Of a DNA stretch of 64,000 nt, positions 13,966 through 28,353 are shown piece after piece (position 1 is the stretch's first letter; each line of letters opens with the position of its first letter). The stretch is from Apostichopus japonicus (lineage: Eukaryota > Echinodermata > Holothuroidea > Aspidochirotida > Stichopodidae). The position numbers were made by a program, and so were the translations under genes. Under the pieces are notes generated by a model. It saw only the letters and a program-made list of their open reading frames with translations, made no database searches and was not told where the DNA came from. Where the stretch lies: assembly GCF_037975245.1 (NCBI RefSeq), contig NC_092561.1, positions 11,965,001-12,029,000 of the forward strand, written 5' to 3'.

Positions 13966-16900
13966 GAATGCGCGGACCCGATTGATCGAATGTGCGGTAT
14001 CGATCAATCTAATGTTCGGTACCGAACAATCGAATGCTCGGTACCGATGAATCAAATTTACAGTATCGATCGAATGTGCGTTACCGATCAATCGAATGTT
14101 CGGTACCGATGAATCGAATGTGCGGTATCGTTCAATCGAATGTTCGGTACCAATCGTTCGAATGCGCGGACCCGATCGATCGAATGTGCGGTATCGATGA
14201 ATCGAATGTGATTTACCGATCAGTCGATTGTGCGTTACCGATCAATCGAATGTTCGGTACCGATCGATCGAATGTGCAGTATCGATCAATCGAATGTTCG
14301 GTACCGATCGATCGAATGCTCGTTAACGATCAATCGAATGTGCGTTAACGATCAATCGAATGTTCGGTACCGATCAATCGATTTTGCGGTACCGATCAAT
14401 CGAATGTGCGGTACCGATCAATCGAATGTGCGGAACCGATCAATCGAATGTGCGTTACCGATCAATCGAATGTTCGGTACCGATGAAACGAATGTTCGGT
14501 GCCGATCCATCGAATGTTCGGTACCGATCAATGGAATGTTCGGTATCGATGAATCGAATGTTCGGTACCAATGAATCGAATGTGCGGTATCGTTCAATCG
14601 AATGTTCGGTACCAATCGTTCGAATGCGCGGACCCGATCGATCGAATGTGCGGTATTGATCAATCGAATGTGCGGCACCGATCAAAATAATGTGCGGTAC
14701 CGATCAATCGAATGTTCGGTACCGATCGATCGAATGTGCTGTAACGCTTAATCGAATGTTCGGTACCGATCAATCGAATGTGCGGTACCAATCGATCGAA
14801 TGCGCGGACCGATTGATCGAATGTGCGTTATCGATCAATCGAATGTGCGGTACCGATCAATCGAATGTTCGGTACCGATGAAACGAATGTTCGGTACCGT
14901 TCAATCGAATGCTCGGTACGGATGAATCAAATTTGCAGTATCGATCGAACGTGCGTTACCGATCAATCGAATGTTCGGAACCGATCAATCGAATGTGCGG
15001 TATCGATCAATCGAATGTTCGGTACCGATCGATCGAATGTTCGGTATCGATGAATCGAATGTGCGTTACCGATCAGTCGATTGTGCGGCACCGATCAATC
15101 GAATGTTCGGTACCGATCGATCGAATGTGCAGTATCGATCAATCGAATGTTCGGTACCGATCGATCGAATGTTCGGTATCGATCAATCGAATGTTCGGTA
15201 CCGATCGATCGAATGTGCGGTATCGATCAATCGAATGTTCGGTACCGAACAATGGAATGTTCGGTATCGATGAATCGAATGCTCGGTACCAATGAATCGA
15301 ATGTGCGGTATCGTTCAATCCAATTTTCGGTACCAATCGTTCGAATGCGCGGACCCGATAGATCGAATGTGCGGTATTGATCAATCGAATGTGCGGCACC
15401 GATGAATCGAATGTGCGGTATCGTTCAATCGAATGTTCGGTACCAATCGTTCGAATGCGCGGACCCGATCGATCGAATGTGCGGTATCGATGAATCGATT
15501 GTGATTTACCGATCAGTCGATTGTGCGTTACCGATCAATCGAATGTTCGGTACCGATCGATCGAATGTGCAGTATCGATCAATCGAATGTTCGGTACCGA
15601 TCGATCGAATGTTCGGTATCGATCAATCGAATGTTCGGTACCGATCGATCGAATGTGCGGTATCGATCAATCGAATGTTCGGTACCGAACAATGGAATGT
15701 TCGGTATCGATGAATCGAATGCTCGGTACCAATGAATCGAATGTGCGGTATCGTTCAATCCAATTTTCGGTACCAATCGTTCGAATGCGCGGACCCGATA
15801 GATCGAATGTGCGGTATTGATCAATCGAATGTGCGGCACCGATGAATCGAATGTGCGGTATCGTTCAATCGAATGTTCGGTACCAATCGTTCGAATGCGC
15901 GGACCCGATTGATCGAATGTGCGGTATCGATCAATCTAATGTTCGGTACCGAACAATCGAATGCTCGGTACCGATGAATCAAATTTACAGTATCGATCGA
16001 ATGTGCGTTACCGATCAATCGAATGTTCGGTACCGATGAATCGAATGTGCGGTATCGTTCAATCGAATGTTCGGTACCAATCGTTCGAATGCGCGGACCC
16101 GATCGATCGAATGTGCGGTATCGATGAATCGAATGTGATTTACCGATCAGTCGATTGTGCGTTACCGATCAATCGAATGTTCGGTACCGATCGATCGAAT
16201 GTGCAGTATCGATCAATCGAATGTTCGGTACCGATCGATCGAATGCTCGTTAACGATCAATCGAATGTGCGTTAACGATCAATCGAATGTTCGGTACCGA
16301 TCAATCGATTTTGCGGTACCGATCAATCGAATGTGCGGTACCGATCAATCGAATGTGCGGAACCGATCAATCGAATGTGCGTTACCGATCAATCGAATGT
16401 TCGGTACCGATGAAACGAATGTTCGGTGCCGATCCATCGAATGTTCGGTACCGATCAATGGAATGTTCGGTATCGATGAATCGAATGTTCGGTACCAATG
16501 AATCGAATGTGCGGTATCGTTCAATCGAATGTTCGGTACCAATCGTTCGAATGCGCGGACCCGATCGATCGAATGTGCGGTATTGATCAATCGAATGTGC
16601 GGCACCGATCAAAATAATGTGCGGTACCGATCAATCGAATGTTCGGTACCGATCGATCGAATGTGCTGTAACGCTTAATCGAATGTTCGGTACCGATCAA
16701 TCGAATGTGCGGTACCAATCGATCGAATGCGCGGACCGATTGATCGAATGTGCGTTATCGATCAATCGAATGTGCGGTACCGATCAATCGAATGTTCGGT
16801 ACCGATGAAACGAATGTTCGGTACCGTTCAATCGAATGCTCGGTACGGATGAATCAAATTTGCAGTATCGATCGAACGTGCGTTACCGATCAATCGAATG

Positions 16901-17480
16901 TTCGGAACCGATCAATCGAATGTGCGGTATCGATCAATCGAATGTTCGGTACCGATCGATCGAATGTTCGGTATCGATGAATCGAATGTGCGTTACCGAT
17001 CAGTCGATTGTGCGGCACCGATCAATCGAATGTTCGGTACCGATCGATCGAATGTGCAGTATCGATCAATCGAATGTTCGGTACCGATCGATCGAATGTT
17101 CGGTATCGATCAATCGAATGTTCGGTACCGATCGATCGAATGTGCGGTATCGATCAATCGAATGTTCGGTACCGAACAATGGAATGTTCGGTATCGATGA
17201 ATCGAATGCTCGGTACCAATGAATCGAATGTGCGGTATCGTTCAATCCAATTTTCGGTACCAATCGTTCGAATGCGCGGACCCGATAGATCGAATGTGCG
17301 GTATTGATCAATCGAATGTGCGGCACCGATGAATCGAATGTGCGGTATCGTTCAATCGAATGTTCGGTACCAATCGTTCGAATGCGCGGACCCGATCGAT
17401 CGAATGTGCGGTATCGATGAATCGATTGTGATTTACCGATCAGTCGATTGTGCGTTACCGATCAATCGAATGTTCGGTAC
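13966..17480. repeat. 1,927-bp tandem duplication nested in the 5,338-bp copy
   Basis: About 13,966-15,892 and 15,893-17,480 match at an offset of 1,927 bp (14,034/15,961, 14,230/16,157, 14,690/16,617, 15,402/17,329). The left junction lies in a CGAATGCGCGGACCC stretch. Both copies contain the rare 21-bp unit GCGCGGACCGATTGATCG, which explains why the offset is odd. The match fades near 17,480 where the second copy reads GATCGATTG. Confidence 0.9.
15028..15907. repeat. 440-bp tandem duplication (20 satellite units)
   Basis: Two neighbouring blocks, about 15,028-15,467 and 15,468-15,907, match at 440 bp (20 x 22), for example the ACCGAACAATGG variant at 15,244 and 15,684 and the AATTTTCGG variant at 15,321 and 15,761. 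They differ at a few units, for example GTGCGGCACC at 15,081 against GTGCGTTACC at 15,521, so this event is a little older than the 726-bp and 4,362-bp duplications. Confidence 0.85.
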
Positions 17481-20400
17481 CGATCGATTGAATGTGCAGT
17501 ATCGATCATTCGAATGTTCGGTACCGATCGATCGAATGCTCGTTAACGATCAATCGAATGTGCGTTGACGATCAATCGAATGTTCGGTACCGATCAATCG
17601 ATTTTGCGGTACCGATCAATCGAATGTGCGGTACCGATCAATCGAATGTGCGGAACCGATCAATCGAATGCGCGGACCCGATTGATCGAATGTGCGGTAT
17701 TGATCAATCGAATGTGCGGCACCGATCAAAATAATGTGCGGTACCGATCAATCGAATGTTCAGCAACGATCGATGGAATGTGCGGTATCGATGAATCGAA
17801 TGTTCAGTACCAATGAATCGAATGTGCGGTATCGTTCAATCGAATGTTCGGTATCGATGAATCGAATGCTCGGTACCAATGAATCGAATGTGCGGAATCG
17901 TTCATTCCAATGTTCGGTACCAATCGTTCGAATGTGCGGTACCGATCAATCGAATGTGCGGTACCGATCAATCGAATGTGCGGAACCGATCAATCGAATG
18001 TTCGGCACCGATCAATCGAATGTTCGGCACCGATCGATCGAATATGCGGTATCGATTAATCGAATGTTCGGTACCGATGAATCGAATGTTCGGTATCGAT
18101 GAATCGAATGTTCGGTACCGATGAATCGAATGTGCGGTATCGTTCAATCGAATGTTCGCTACCAATCGATCGAATGCGCGGACCCGATCGATCGAATGTA
18201 CGGTATCGATCAATCGAATGTGCGGTACCGATCAATCGAATTATCGGTACCGATGAAACGAATGTTCGGTACCGATCAATCGAATGCTCGGTACCGATGA
18301 ATCAAATTTGCAGTATCGATCGAATGTGCGTTACCGATCAATCGAATGTTCGGTACCGATGAATCGAATGTGCGGTATCGTTCAATCGAATGTTCAGTAC
18401 CAATCGTTCGAATGCGCGGAAACGATCGATCGAATGTGCGGTATCGATGAATCGAATGTGATTTACCGATCAGTCGATTGTGCGTTACCGATCAATCGAA
18501 TGTTCGGTACCGATCGATCGAATGTGCAGTATCGATCAATCGAATGTTCGGTACCGATCGATCGAATGCGCGGACCTGATCGATCTAATGTGCGGTATTG
18601 ATCAATCGAATGTGCGGTAACGTTCAATCGAATGTTCGGTACCAATCGATCGAATGCGCGGACCCGATCAATCGAATGTGCGTTACCGATCAATCGAATA
18701 TTCGGAACCGTTCGATCGAATATGCGGTATCGATGAATCGAATGTTCGGTACCGATCAATCGAATGTTCGGTATCGATCAATCGAATGTTCGGTATCGAT
18801 GAATCGAATGTTCGGTACCGATGAATCGAATGTGCGGTATCGTTCATTCGAATGTTCGGTACCAATCGATCGAATGCGAGGACCCGATAGATCGAATGTG
18901 CTTTATCGATCAATCGAATGTGCGGTACCGATCAATCGAATGTTCGGTACCGATGAAACGAATGTTCGGTACCGATCAATCGAATGCTCGGTACCGATGA
19001 ATCAAATTTGCAGTATCGATCGAATGTGCGTTACCGATCAATCGAATGTGCGAAACCGATCAATCGAATGTGCGTTACCGATCAATCGAATGTTCGGTAC
19101 CGATCGATCGAATGTGCGGTATCGATCAATCGAATGTTCGGTACCGATCAATCGGATGTTCGGTACCGATGAATCAAATTTGCAGTATCGATCGAATGTG
19201 CGTTACCGATCAATCGAATGTGCGGAACCGATCAATCGAATGTGCGTTACCGATGAATCGAATGTACGGTATCGTTCAATCGAATGTTCGCTACCAATCG
19301 ATCGAATGCGCGGACCCGATTGATCGAATGTGCGGTATCGATCAATCTAATGTTCGGTACCGAACAATCGAATGCTCGGTACCGATGAATCAAATTTACA
19401 GTATCGATCGAATGTGCGTTACCGATCAATCGAATGTTCGGTACCGATGAATCGAATGTGCGGTATCGTTCAATCGAATGTTCGGTACCAATCGTTCGAA
19501 TGCGCGGACCCGATCGATCGAATGTGCGGTATCGATGAATCGAATGTGATTTACCGATCAGTCGATTGTGCGTTACCGATCAATCGAATGTTCGGTACCG
19601 ATCGATCGAATGTGCAGTATCGATCAATCGAATGTTCGGTACCGATCGATCGAATGCTCGTTAACGATCAATCGAATGTGCGTTAACGATCAATCGAATG
19701 TTCGGTACCGATCAATCGATTTTGCGGTACCGATCAATCGAATGTGCGGTACCGATCAATCGAATGTGCGGAACCGATCAATCGAATGTGCGTTACCGAT
19801 CAATCGAATGTTCGGTACCGATCGATCGAATGTGCGGTATCGATCAATCGAATGTTCGGTACCGATTAAACGAATGTTCGGTGCCGATCCATCGAATGTT
19901 CGGTACCGATCAATGGAATGTTCGGTATCGATGAATCGAATGTTCGGTACCAATGAATCGAATGTGCGGTATCGTTCAATCGAATGTTCGGTACCAATCG
20001 TTCGAATGCGCGGACCCGATCGATCGAATGTGCGGTATTGATCAATCGAATGTGCGGCACCGATCAAAATAATGTGCGGTACCGATCAATCGAATGTTCG
20101 GTACCGATCGATCGAATGTGCTGTAACGCTTAATCGAATGTTCGGTACCGATCAATCGAATGTGCGGTACCAATCGATCGAATGCGCGGACCGATTGATC
20201 GAATGTGCGTTATCGATCAATCGAATGTGCGGTACCGATCAATCGAATGTTCGGTACCGATGAAACGAATGTTCGGTACCGTTCAATCGAATGCTCGGTA
20301 CGGATGAATCAAATTTGCAGTATCGATCGAACGTGCGTTACCGATCAATCGAATGTGCGGTATCGATCAATCGAATGTTCGGTACCAATCGTTCGAATGC

Positions 20401-23400
20401 GCGGACCCGATCGATCGAATGTGCGGTATTGATCAATCGAATGTGCGGCACCGATCAAAATAATATGCGGTACCGATCAATCGAATGTTCGGTACCGATC
20501 GATCGAATGTGCTGTAACGCTTAATCGAATGTTCGGTACCGATGAAACGAATGTTCGGTGCCGATCAATCAATTGCTCGGTACCGATGAATCGAATGTGC
20601 GGTATCGATGAATCGAATGTGCTGTACCGATCAAAATAATGTGCGGTACCGATCAATCGAATGTTCGGTACCGATCGATCGAATATGCGGTATCGATGAA
20701 TCGAATGTTCGGTACCAATGAATCGAATGTGCTGTAACGCTTAATCGAATGTGCGGTACCGATCAATCGAATATGCGGAACCGATCAATCGAATGTGCGG
20801 TACCGATCAATCGAATGTGCGGTATCGATCAATCGAATGTGCGTTACCGATCAATCGAATGTTCGGCACCGATCGATCGAATATGCGGTATCGATGAATC
20901 GAATGTTCGGTACCGATCGATCGGATGTTCGGTATCGATGAATCGAATGTTCGGTACCGATGAATCGAATGTTCGGTATCGTTCAATCGAATGTGCGGTA
21001 CCAATCGATCGAATGCGCGGACCCGATCGATCGAATGTGCGTTATCGATCAATCGAATGTGCTGTACCGATCAATCGAATGTTCGGTACCGATGAAACGA
21101 ATTTTCGGTACCGTTCAATCGAATGCTCGGTACGGATGAATCAAATTTGCAGTATGGATCGAACGTGCGTTACCGATCAATCGAATGTGCGGAACCGATC
21201 GATCGAATGTGCGGTATCGATCAATCGAATGTTCGGTACCGATCGATCGAATGTTCGGTATCGATGAATCGAATGTTCGGTACCGATGAATCGAATGTGC
21301 GGTATCGTTCAATCGGATGTTCGGTACCAATCGTTCGAATGCGCGGACCCGATCGATCGAATGTGCGGTATCGATGAATCGAATGTGCGTTACCGATCAG
21401 TCGATTGTGCATTACCGATCAATGGAATGTTCGGTACCGATCGATCGAATGTGCGGTATCGATCAATCGAATGTTCGGTACCGATCGATCGAATGTTCGT
21501 TATCGATCGATCGAATATGCGGTACCGATCAATCGAATGTGTGGTACCGTACAATCGAATGTGCGGTACCGATCGACCGAATATTCGGTATCGATGAATC
21601 GAATGTTCGGTACCAATGAATCGAATGTGCGGTATCGTTCAATCGAATGTTCGGTACCAATCGTTCGAATGCGCGTACCCGATCGATCGAATGTGCGGTA
21701 TTGATCAATCGAATGTGCGGCAACGATCAAAATAATGTGCAGTACCGATCAATCGAATGTTCGGTACCGATCGATCGAATGTGCTGTAACGCTTAATCGA
21801 ATGTGCGGTACCGATCAATTGAATATGCGGTACCAATCAATCGAATGTGCGGTACCGATCAATCGAATGTGCGGAACCGATCAATCGAATGTGCGTTACC
21901 GATCAATCGAATGTTCGGCAACGATCGATCGAATATGCGGTATCGATGAATCGAATGTTCGGTACCGATCGATCGGATGTTCGGTATCGATGAATCGATG
22001 AATCGAATGTTCGGTACCGATGAATCGAATGTGCGGTATCGTTCAACCGAATGTGCTGTACCTATCAATCGAATGTGCGGAACCGATCAATCGAATGTGC
22101 GTTACCGATCAATCGAATGTGCGGTACCGATGAATCGAATGTTCGATACCGATCGTTCGAATGCGCGGACACGATCGATCGAATGTGCAGTATCGATCAA
22201 TCGAATGTTCGGTACCGATCGATCGAATGTTCGGTATCGGTCAATCGAATGCTCGGTACCGATGAATCGAATGTGCGGTATCGATCAATCGAATGTGCTG
22301 TACCGATCAATCGAATGTGCGGAACCGATCAATTGAATGTGCGTTACCGATCAATCGAATGTTCGGTACCGATCGATCGAATGTGCGGTATCGATCCATC
22401 GAATGTTCGGTACCGATCAATGGAATGTTCGGTATCGATGAATCGAATGTTCAGTACCAATGAATCGAATGTGCGGAATCGTTCAATCGAATGTTCGGTA
22501 CCAATCGTTCGAATGCGCGGACCCGATCAATCGAATGTGCGTTACCGATCAATCGAATGTTCGGCACCGATCGATCGAATATGCGTTATCGATGAATCGA
22601 ATGTTCGGTACCGATCAATCGAAAGTTCGGTACCGATTGATCGAATGTGCGGTATCGATCAATCGAATGTTCGATACCGATCAATGGAATGTTCGGTACC
22701 AATGAATCGAATGTGCGGTATCGTTCAATCGAATGTTCGGTACCAATCGTTCGAATGCGCGGACCCAATCGATCGAATGTGCGGTATTGATCAATCGAAT
22801 GTGCGGCACCGATCAAAATAATGTGCGGTACCGATCAATCGAATGTTCGGTACCGATCGATCGAATGTGCTGTAACGCTTAATCGAATGTGCGGAACCGA
22901 TCAATCGAATGTGCGTTACCGATCAATCGAATGTTCGGCACCGATCGATCGAATATGCGGTATCGATGAATCGAATGTTCGGTACCGATCAATCGAATGT
23001 TCGGCACCGATCGATCGAATATGCGGTATCGATGAATCGAATGTTCGGTACCTATCGATCGAATGTGCGGTATCGATCAATCGAATGTGCGGTACCGATC
23101 AATGGAATGTTCGGTATCGATGAATCGAATGTGCGGTATCGTTCAATCGAATGTTCGGTACCGATCAATCAGATGTTCGGTATCGATGAATCGAATGTTC
23201 GGTACCGATGAATCGAATGTGCGGTATTGTTCAATCGAATGTTCGGTACCAATCGTTCGAATGCGCGGACACGATCGATCGAATGTGCGGTATCGATGAA
23301 TCGAATGTGCGTTACCGATCAGTCGATTGTGCGTTACCGATCAATCGAATGTTCGGTACCGATCGATCGAATGTGCGGTATCGATCAATCGAATGTTCGG

Positions 23401-26400
23401 TACCGATCGATCGAATGTTCGTTATCGATCGATCGAATATGCGGTACCGATCAATCGAATGTGTGGTACCGTACAATCGAATGTGCGGTACCGATCAACC
23501 GAATATTCGGTATCGATGAATCGAATGTTCGGTACCAATGAATCGAATGTGCGGTATCGTTCAATCGAATGTTCGGTACCAATCGTTCGAATGCGCGGAC
23601 TCGATCGATCGAATGTGCGGTATCGATCAATCGAATGTGCGGCACCGATCAAAATAATGTGCAGTACCGATCAATCGAATGTTCGGTACCGATCGATCGA
23701 ATGTGCTGTAACGCTTAATCGAATGTGCGGTACCGATCAATCGAATATGCGGTACCGATCAATCGAATGTGCGGTACCGATCAATCGAATGTGCGGAACC
23801 GATCAATCGAATGTGCGTTACCGATCAATCGAATGTTCGGCACCGATCGATCGAATATGCGGTATCGATGAATCGAATGTTCGGTACCGTTCAATCGAAT
23901 GCTCGGTACGGATGAATCAAATTTGTAGTATCGATCGAACGTGCGTTACCGATCAATCGAATGTGCGGAACCGATCAATCGAATGTGCGGTATCGATGAA
24001 TCGAATGTTCGGTACCGATGAATCGAATGTGCGGTATCGTTCATTCGAATGTTCGGTACCAATCGATCGAATGCGCGGTACCGATCAATCGAATGTTCGG
24101 TACCGATGAAACGAATGTTCGGTACCGATCAATCGAATGCTCGGTACCGATGAATCAAATTTGCAGTATCGATCGAACGTGCGTTACCGATCAATCGAAT
24201 GTGCGGAACCGATCAATCGAATGTGCGTTACCGATGAATCGAATGTTCGGTACCGATCGATCGAATGTGCGGTATCGATCAATCGAATGCTCGGTACCGA
24301 TCAATCAGATGTTCGGTATCGATGAATCGAATGTTCGGTACCGATGAATCGAATGTGCGGTATCGTTCAATCGAATGTTCGGTACCAATCGTTCGAATGC
24401 GCGGACCCGATCGATCGAATGTGCGGTATCGATCAATCGAATGTGCGTTACCGATCAATGGAATGTTCGGCACCGATCGATCGAATATGCGGTATCGATC
24501 GATCGAATGTTCGGTACCGATCAATCGAATGTTCGGCACCGATCGATCGAATATGCGGTATCGATGAATCGAATGTTCGGTACCTATCGATCGAATGTGC
24601 GGTATCGATCAATCGAATGTTCGGCACCGATCAATCGAATGTTCGGTACCGATTAATCGAATATGGGGTATCGTTCAATCGAATGTTCGGTAGCAATCGT
24701 TCGAATGCGCGGACCCGATCGATCGAATGTGCGGTATTGATCTATCGAATGTGCGGCACCGATCAAAATAATGTGCGGTACCGATCAATCGAATGTTCGG
24801 TACCGATCGATCGAATGTGCTGTAACGCTTAATCGAATGTGCGGTACCGATCAATGGAATGTTCGGTATCGATGAATCGAATGTTCAGTAACAATGAATC
24901 GAATGTGCGGTATCGTTCAATCGAATGTTCGGTACCAATCGTTCGAATGCGCGGACCCGATCAATCGAATGTGCGTTACCGATCAATCGAATGCTCGGCA
25001 CCGATCGATCGAATATGCGGTATCGATGAATCGAATGTTCGGTACCGATCTATCGAAAGTTCGGTACCGATTGATCGAATGTGCGGTATCGATCAATCGA
25101 ATGTTCGGTATCGATCAATGGAATGTTCGGTACCAATGAATCGAATGTGCGGTATCGTTCAATCGAATGTTCGGTACCAATCGTTCGAATGCGCGGACCC
25201 GATCGATCGAATGTGCGGTATTGATCAATCGAATGTGCGGCACCGATCAAAATAATGTGCGGTACCGATCAATCGAATGTTCGGTACCGATCGATCGAAT
25301 GTGCTGTAACGATGAATCGAATGTTCAGTACCTATCGATCGAATGTGCGGTATCGATCAATCGAATGTTCGGTACCGATCAATCGAATGTGCGGTACCGA
25401 TCAATCGAATGTTCGGTACCGATGAAACGAATGTTCGGTACCGATCAATCGAATGCTCGGTACCGATGAATCAAATTTGCAGTATCGATCGAATGTGCGG
25501 CACCGATCAAAATAATGTTCGGTACCGATCGATCGAATGTGCTGTAACGCTTAATCGAATGTGCGGTACCGATCAATCGAATGTGCGGTACCGATCGATC
25601 GAATATGCGGTATCGATGAATCGAATGTTCGGTACCGATCAATCGAATATTCGGCACCGATCGATCGAATGTGCGGTATTGATCAATCGAATGTGCGGTA
25701 TCGTTTAATCGAATGTTCGGTACCAATCGATCGAATGTTCGGTATCGATGAATCGAATGTTCGGTACCAATGAATCGAATGTGCGGTATCGTTCAATCGA
25801 ATGTTCGGTACCAATCGTTCGAATGCGCGGACCCGATCGATCGAATGTGCGGTATTGATCAATCGAATGTGCGGCACCGATCAAAATAATGTGCGGTACC
25901 GATCGATCGAATGTGCTGTAACGCTTAATCGAATGTGCGGTACCGATCAATCGAATGTGCGGAACCGATCAATCGAATGTGCGGAACCGATCAATCGAAT
26001 GTGCGTTACCGATCAATCGAATGTTCGGCACCGATCGATCGAATATGCGGTATCGATGAATCGAATGTTCGGTACCGATCGATCGAATGTGCGGTATCGA
26101 TCAATCGAATGTTCGGTACCGATCAATCGAATGTTCGGTATCGATGAATCGAATGTTCAGTACCAATGAATCGAATGTGCGGTATCGTTCAATCGAATGT
26201 TCGGTACCAATCGTTCGAATGCGCAGACCCGATCGATCGAATGTGCGGTATTGATCAATCGAATGTGCGGCACCGATCAAAATAATGTGCGGTACCGATC
26301 AATCGAATGTTCGGTACCGATCTATCGAATGTGCTGTAACGCTTAATCGAATGTGCGGTACCGATCAATCGAATGTGCGGTACCGATGAATCGAATGTGC

Positions 26401-28353
26401 GGAACCGATCAATCGAATGTGCGTTACCGATCAATGGAATGTTCGGCACCGATCGATCGAATATGCGGTATCGATGAATCGAATGTGCGGTATCGTTCAA
26501 TCGAATGTTCGGTACCAATCGTTCGAATGCGCGGACCCGATCGATCGAATGTGCGGTATCGATCAATCGAATACGCGGCACCAACAATCGAATGTTCGGT
26601 ACCGATGAAACGAATTTTCGGTACCGATCAATCGAATGCTCGGTACCGATGAATCAAATTTGCAGTATCGATCGAATGTGCGTTACCGATCAATCGAATG
26701 TTCGGTACCGATGATTCGAATGTGCGGTATCGATCAATCGAATGTTCGGTACCGATCGTTCAAATGCGCGGACCCGATCGATCGAATGTGCGGTATCGAT
26801 GAATCGAATGTGATTTAACGATCAGTCGATTGTGCGTTACCGATCAATCGAATGTGCGGAACCGATCAATCGAATGTGCGTTACCGATCAATCGAATGTT
26901 CGGCACCGATCGTTCGATTATGCGGTATCGATCAATCGAATGTTCGGTACCGATCAATCGAATGTTCGGTACCGATTGATCGAATGTGCGGTATCGATCA
27001 ATCGAATGTTCGGTACCGATCAATGGAATGTTCGGTATCGATGAATCGAATGTTCGGTACCAATGAATCGAATGTGCGGTATCGTTCAATTGAATGTTCG
27101 GTACCAATCGATCGAATGCGCGGACCCGATCGATCGAATGTGCGGTATCGATCAATCGAATGTGCGGTACCGATCAATCGAATGTTCGGTACCGATGAAA
27201 CGAATGTTCGGTACCGATGAATCGAATGCTCGGTACCGATGAATCAAATTTGCAGTATCGATCGAATGTGCGTTACCGATCAATCGAATGTGCGGAACCG
27301 ATCAATCGAATGTGCGTTACCGATGAATCGAATGTTCGGTACCGATCGATCGAATGTGCGGTATCGATCAATCGAATGTTCGGTACCGATCAATCGGATG
27401 TGCGGTATCGATCAATCGAATGTTCGGTACCGATGAATCGAATGTGCGGTATCGTTCAATGGAATGTTCGGTACCAATCGTTCGAATGCGCGGACCCGAT
27501 CGATCGAATGTGCGGTATCGATGAATCGAATGTGCGTTACCGATCAGTCGAGTGTGCGTTACCGATCAATCGAATGTTCGGTACCGATCGATCGAATGTT
27601 CGTTATCGATCAATCGAATGTGCGGTACCGATGAATCGAATGTGCGGTACCGATCGATCGAATATGCGGTACCGATCAATCGAATGTGTGGTACCGTACA
27701 ATCGAATGTGCGGTACCGATCAACCGAATATTCGGTATCGATGAATGGAATGTGCGGTACCGATGAATCGAATGTGCGGTATCGATCAATCGAATGTTCG
27801 GTACCGATCGATCGAATGCGCGGACCCGATCGATTTAATGTGCGGTATCGATCAATCGAATGTGCGGTACCGATCAATCGAATGTGCGGAACTAATCAAT
27901 CAAATGTTTGGTAAAGATCAATCGAATGTGCGGTATGAATGAATCGAATGTGCGGTACCGATCAATCGAATTTGCGTTAACGATCAATCGAATGTGCGGT
28001 ACCGATCGATCGAATATGCGGTAACGCTTAATCGAATGTTCGGTACCGATCGATCGAATGTTCGGTATCGATCAATCGAATGTGCGTTACCGATCAATCA
28101 AATGTTCGGTACCGATCGATCGAATGTGCGGTACCGATCAATCGAATGTGCGTTACCGATCTATCAAATGTTCGGTACCGATCGATCGAATGTGCGGTAC
28201 CGATCGATCGAATGCTCGGTATCGATCAATCGAAAATGCGGTACCGATCAATCGAATGTGCGGAACCGATCAATCGAATGTTCGGTACCGATCAATCAAA
28301 TGTTCGGTACCGATCGATCGAATGTTCGGTACCGATGAATCGAATGTGCGGAA

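Larger units (their letters stand above)
12324..20355. repeat. 5,338-bp direct duplication inside the satellite (second copy partial)
   Basis: Sequence from about 12,324 recurs from about 17,662 at an offset of 5,338 bp (for example 12,541/17,879, 13,260/18,598, 14,034/19,372). Near 19,820 the second copy carries 44 extra bases (two units), so downstream matches sit at 5,382 bp (14,690/20,072, 14,909/20,291). The match is lost near 20,355. The first copy contains the 1,927-bp and 440-bp duplications that the second lacks, so those arose after, or were lost from, one copy. A shorter piece of the same series (around 850-1,370) also matches 12,430-12,950 at 11,584 bp. Confidence 0.9.
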
